A stretch of 64,000 nucleotides of DNA. Origin: Microtetraspora sp. NBRC 13810. Its GTDB lineage: Bacteria > Actinomycetota > Actinomycetes > Streptosporangiales > Streptosporangiaceae. The notes below the pieces were generated by a model that ran no database searches, was not told the origin of the DNA, and saw only the letters and a program-made list of their open reading frames with translations. Below are positions 61,345-64,000 of the stretch, piece after piece (within the stretch, counting starts at the first letter, position 1; each line of letters starts with the position of its first letter). Where the stretch lies: the NCBI RefSeq assembly GCF_030268685.1, contig NZ_BSRQ01000009.1:62001-126000 (forward strand). Reading direction: 5' to 3'. The position numbers and the translations under genes are program-made.

Positions 61345-62205
61345 CTAGATCCCGTAACGCCGGTTGAAGAACAACATGACATTGAGCGCCATCCGCGTGT
61401 CGCCGCCCAGCATGTCCACCAGCGCGGGGCGCTGGCGCGAGGCGATCGCGGCGAAGGCGTCGGCGAAGAACTCCTTGCGCCCGAGCCCCCCCGGCTGCCG
61501 GTGGAACGCCGAGGCGAAGAGCGGCTCGCAGCGTTCGTAGAGTGCCACGAACTCCGGCGAGTCCGACACCCAGTCGCCCGGCCTGGAGTCCACGTCGTCC
61601 AGCGCGTGCCCGACCTCGTGCATCATCACGTCCGGGGTGGGCGAGGGCCGGTCCCCCACGACGATCTTGCGGTCGCCGTACGCGCCCGCGCAGATGTCCC
61701 AGGTGGCCCGCCCCGAGGGCAGCGGCGCGCCGCGCAGGTAGCCCATGTCGTCGAGGTCGGGCACGCCCCCGGGGCCGACGTAGATCCCTTCGAGGCCCGC
61801 GGCCAGCACGGCCTTCAGCCGGTCGGGCAGCCGCGCCAGGCTCTCCACGGCCCGCACGGCCTCCGCGGAGGGCGGCCCGTCCCGCACGTCCCACTGGCGG
61901 TGCAGGATCCGCTCCAGCCTGCCGCAGTAGAGCAGGCCGTCCCCGAGATCGGGGGTGTCCGGTGAGTTCGGCTGGGCCCGCGGCCGCTCGTGGTCGAGCT
62001 CGAAGTCCCGCCAGGTGTACTCCGGCCGGTGGGCGACGGAGGCCGCGACCGCCGTGACGCGCTCCACCCGCCGCTCCCCCTCGCGCGGCGTCTCCCGCGC
62101 ACTCTCGCCCCGGCCGGTCTCCCCCCGGTACGGCGAGGCGTACGGCCCGCGCTGCCACCAGCGGCTTCCCCGCCGGTGCCGGCCCTTGTCGCCCGACTGC
62201 GCCAT
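61345..62205 (-). CDS. Zincin-like metalloprotease
   Basis: A 286-residue protein with the zinc motif HEVGH at residues 196-200 and a candidate third ligand in KEFFADAFAAI (Glu245), a layout like the anthrax-lethal-factor/Pro-Pro-endopeptidase type zincins. The first 60 residues are basic and low complexity with no signal peptide, so it may act inside the cell or leave by a non-Sec route. The ATG at 62205 follows AAGGGG. Probable operon with the 79-residue protein. Substrate unknown. Confidence 0.75.
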   Translation of the reverse strand: MAQSGDKGRHRRGSRWWQRGPYASPYRGETGRGESARETPREGERRVERVTAVAASVAHRPEYTWRDFELDHERPRAQPNSPDTPDLGDGLLYCGRLERILHRQWDVRDGPPSAEAVRAVESLARLPDRLKAVLAAGLEGIYVGPGGVPDLDDMGYLRGAPLPSGRATWDICAGAYGDRKIVVGDRPSPTPDVMMHEVGHALDDVDSRPGDWVSDSPEFVALYERCEPLFASAFHRQPGGLGRKEFFADAFAAIASRQRPALVDMLGGDTRMALNVMLFFNRRYGI

Positions 62206-62322
62206 CACGCCCCTTCGTCCGGCCGTCTGTCCGACACCACGGTACGACGGGCATCTCCTCCCGTCACCCGATATGTCCGACGGCTGGTATGACACGGGCG
62301 CGCAGTGGTCCCCGGCATGGCT

Positions 62323-62328
62323 TACAGT
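62323..62328 (+). promoter_or_regulatory. -10 element of a leaderless promoter (PLDc_N-like gene)
   Basis: TACAGT ends six bases before the ATG at 62335. Confidence 0.45.
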
Positions 62329-62334
62329 TCGGGC

Positions 62335-62631
62335 ATGTCCGTGGTTCTCGGCTTGGCCTTCCTGGCTTTCTGGCTCTACTGCCTCTTCGACGTCATCACC
62401 ACGCCCGACAACGAGACCAGAAACCTGCCCAAGGTGCTGTGGGTGCTCATCGTGGTCGTGGTCGTCGGCTTCGGCGGACTGCTGTGGCTGCTCCTCGGCC
62501 GTCCGCGGGGCACAGGAGCCACCCAGGCGCCCCCAGAGCGACCGGCGGCACGCCCCGAGGGTCCCAGAGGCCCGGACGATGATCCGGACTTCCTGAGGGA
62601 CCTGGAGCGCCGGATGCGCGAAGAGGACTAG
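62335..62631 (+). CDS. PLDc_N-type small membrane protein
   Basis: A 98-residue protein with two hydrophobic helices, LGLAFLAFWLYCLFDVITT and LWVLIVVVVVGFGGLLWLLLG, separated by TPDNETRNLPKVL, the pattern of the phospholipase D N-terminal membrane domain (PLDc_N). A Pro/Arg/Asp-rich tail follows; there is no catalytic HKD domain. The ATG at 62335 is preferred because of TACAGT six bases upstream. Function unknown. Confidence 0.8.
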   Translation: MSVVLGLAFLAFWLYCLFDVITTPDNETRNLPKVLWVLIVVVVVGFGGLLWLLLGRPRGTGATQAPPERPAARPEGPRGPDDDPDFLRDLERRMREED

Positions 62632-62647
62632 ACGTCCCCGGAGGGGC

Positions 62648-63601
62648 TCAGCCGGGCAGGCCGGCGTAGGAGTGCAGGCCGCCGAGGAACATGTTGACCC
62701 CCACCAGGTTGAACAGCAGGCAGCCGAAGGCCACGAGCTGCACGATCATGGCCTTCTTGCCGCGCCAGCCCGCGGTCGCCCGGGCGTGCAGGTAAGCCGC
62801 GTAGGCGATCCAGGTGATGAACGCCCAGACCTCCTTGGGGTCCCAGCCCCAGTAGCGGCCCCACGCCTTGTCGGCCCACAGGGCGCCGGCGATGACGGCG
62901 AAGGTCCAGATGGGGAAGGAGATCACGATCGCCCGGTGGGCCACCGCCTCCAGGTCGGCGCGCGACGGCAGCCGGGAGGGGCCCTCCCCGCGGATCAGGT
63001 AGAGCACGCCGGAGACGCCGGACATGATGAACAGCCCGCTGGCGATGATGGCCGCGCTGACGTGGATCGCGATCCAGTAGGAGTTCAGCGCGGGCACCAC
63101 GGGCCCCGCCTGGATGTGCAGGTAGCGGACGGCGAAGCCGAGGCCGAGCGTCGCGGTGAGGGACACGAAGGCGCCGAGGAAGCGCACCGTGTAGCGCAGC
63201 TGCATGAACAGGAAGACGGTCATCGCGGCGAAGCAGATCGCCACCACGAACTCGTACATGTTGCCCCACGGCCACCGGTCCACCGCGAGGCCGCGGGTCA
63301 GGATCGAGCCGAGGTTGGCCGCCCAGCCCAGCCAGCTCAGGACCACGGCGACGAGACCGGCCTTCGACGCCCAGGCGGGCACCGGGCGGGCGCCGTCCCC
63401 CCCACCCGTCTCCGCGGCGACCGGCGCGCCGCCGCCGACCGTGACCAGCTCGCGTGCCGGCTCGGCCGCCGCCCGCGCCGTCACCCGGCCGAAGCCCAGC
63501 TCCAGCGCGTATCCGATCATGGCGAACACATAGAGCAGCACCGTCGCCAGTATGAGCGTGTCGCTCAGACCGGCCAGACCGGCGTTGACCTCAACGGGCA
63601 T
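62648..63601 (-). CDS. ccsB: Cytochrome c biogenesis protein CcsB (System II)
   Basis: A 317-residue membrane protein with about eight helices. The haem-handling WWD-like motif reads WGWDPKEVWAFITW, with histidines in YLHIQAG, NSYWIAIHVSAA and, near the end, YLHARA. With ResB it forms the System II haem exporter and synthetase for c-type cytochromes. The ATG at 63601 overlaps the end of resB by 11 bases. Confidence 0.93.
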   Translation of the reverse strand: MPVEVNAGLAGLSDTLILATVLLYVFAMIGYALELGFGRVTARAAAEPARELVTVGGGAPVAAETGGGDGARPVPAWASKAGLVAVVLSWLGWAANLGSILTRGLAVDRWPWGNMYEFVVAICFAAMTVFLFMQLRYTVRFLGAFVSLTATLGLGFAVRYLHIQAGPVVPALNSYWIAIHVSAAIIASGLFIMSGVSGVLYLIRGEGPSRLPSRADLEAVAHRAIVISFPIWTFAVIAGALWADKAWGRYWGWDPKEVWAFITWIAYAAYLHARATAGWRGKKAMIVQLVAFGCLLFNLVGVNMFLGGLHSYAGLPG

Positions 63602-64000
63602 CCTTCACTCCTGCAGATGTGGCACCCAGTGCCTTCACGATGTCGGCGAACTCCTCGGCGAAACCCGCCGCCCCGCCCTCGGTCCGGGTCAGGCCGCCGA
63701 CCTGAACGACCGTACTCCCGTCCTTGTCCGGTTCCTGCACCCGCACCCAGATCCGCCGCCTGCGGATCGTGAGCGAGAGCAGCAGGCCGGCGATGGCGAG
63801 GACGGCGGCGATCAGGGCGGGCACCCGGCCCGGGTCGTAGGCGATCTGGAGCGAGATCCACTCCTTGACGCCGGTGAAGGTGACCTTGCCCGCGCCGCCG
63901 GGCAGGTCGATCGACTGCCCGACCTCCAGCGGGTCGGCCTTCATCACCAGCGGCTTCATCTTCTTCAGCTTCTCGGTGTCGAACAGGTACACCGACTGCG
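63591..64000 (-). CDS. resB: ResB-like cytochrome c biogenesis protein (C-terminal part, cut by window end)
   Basis: An open frame enters from the window end and gives at least 136 residues. VYLFDTEKLKKMKPL is followed by the extracytoplasmic strand region GQSIDLPGGAGKVTFTGVKEWISLQIAYDPG, in two pieces here, then a membrane helix (ALIAAVLAIAGLLLSLTI) and a cytoplasmic tail. This is the C-terminal end of ResB, the partner of CcsB. The start lies beyond base 64000; the GTG at 63992 is internal. Confidence 0.88.
   Translation of the reverse strand, partial: QSVYLFDTEKLKKMKPLVMKADPLEVGQSIDLPGGAGKVTFTGVKEWISLQIAYDPGRVPALIAAVLAIAGLLLSLTIRRRRIWVRVQEPDKDGSTVVQVGGLTRTEGGAAGFAEEFADIVKALGATSAGVKDAR

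Overview
The window is very G+C-rich, densely packed, and uses many GTG starts and 4-base stop/start overlaps. Together with a BldC-type regulator, a conservon-like kinase/DUF742 pair, a menaquinone-linked 14-subunit Nuo operon and System II cytochrome c maturation, this points to a filamentous actinomycete. Streptosporangiaceae or a related family is my best guess; the genus cannot be decided from this sequence.

Region 1 (1-18.85 kb) is a surface-polysaccharide locus of the Wzx/Wzy type. It encodes an initiating phosphoglycosyltransferase, the dTDP-rhamnose set (rmlA, rmlB and rmlD on the minus strand, rmlC on the plus strand), a Wzx flippase, a Wzy-like polymerase, two Wzz-like chain-length proteins, a GT2 glycosyltransferase, a DUF6492 glycosyltransferase-like protein and an acyltransferase. 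Embedded in it is a tightly coupled minus-strand chain: C-methyltransferase, RfbF-like nucleotidyltransferase, PIG-L deacetylase, SDR epimerase, DUF4910 aminopeptidase-like protein, and a protein with a duplicated four-cysteine module. I read this chain as a second, uncharacterised sugar-modification pathway. A roughly 400-base, visibly A+T-richer non-coding stretch (18.85-19.25 kb) lies upstream of the locus.

Region 2 (19.25-40.5 kb) is a mixed accessory and regulatory stretch. It holds a GntR regulator coupled to an EamA exporter with an operator at the exporter start, a stand-alone SWIM zinc-finger protein, and a truncated conservon (kinase plus DUF742). A 1025-residue zinc-ribbon polytopic membrane protein follows, then a PadR regulator with a membrane partner and a strong operator, and several small enzymes. 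A potassium channel, an HxlR/SDR divergent pair, YchJ, a patch of gene remnants, Lgt, two neighbouring toxin-antitoxin modules with palindromic operators, MsrA and RarD complete the stretch.

Region 3 (40.5-59 kb) is the respiratory block. It contains a polyprenyl diphosphate synthase, nuoN back to nuoA (complete complex I), a geranylgeranyl-reductase-family flavoprotein and menG. A perfect Rex-type operator stands upstream of the reductase, so menaquinone supply and complex I could share NADH/NAD+ control.

Region 4 (59-64 kb) carries a secreted repeat protein, DUF4229, a BldC-like regulator, a zincin-like metalloprotease with a small partner, a small PLDc_N-type membrane protein, and ccsB followed by resB, which runs off the window.

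A recurring feature is a TAnnnT-like -10 element only 6-7 bases before the start codon of at least nine genes, which suggests that leaderless transcripts are common here.
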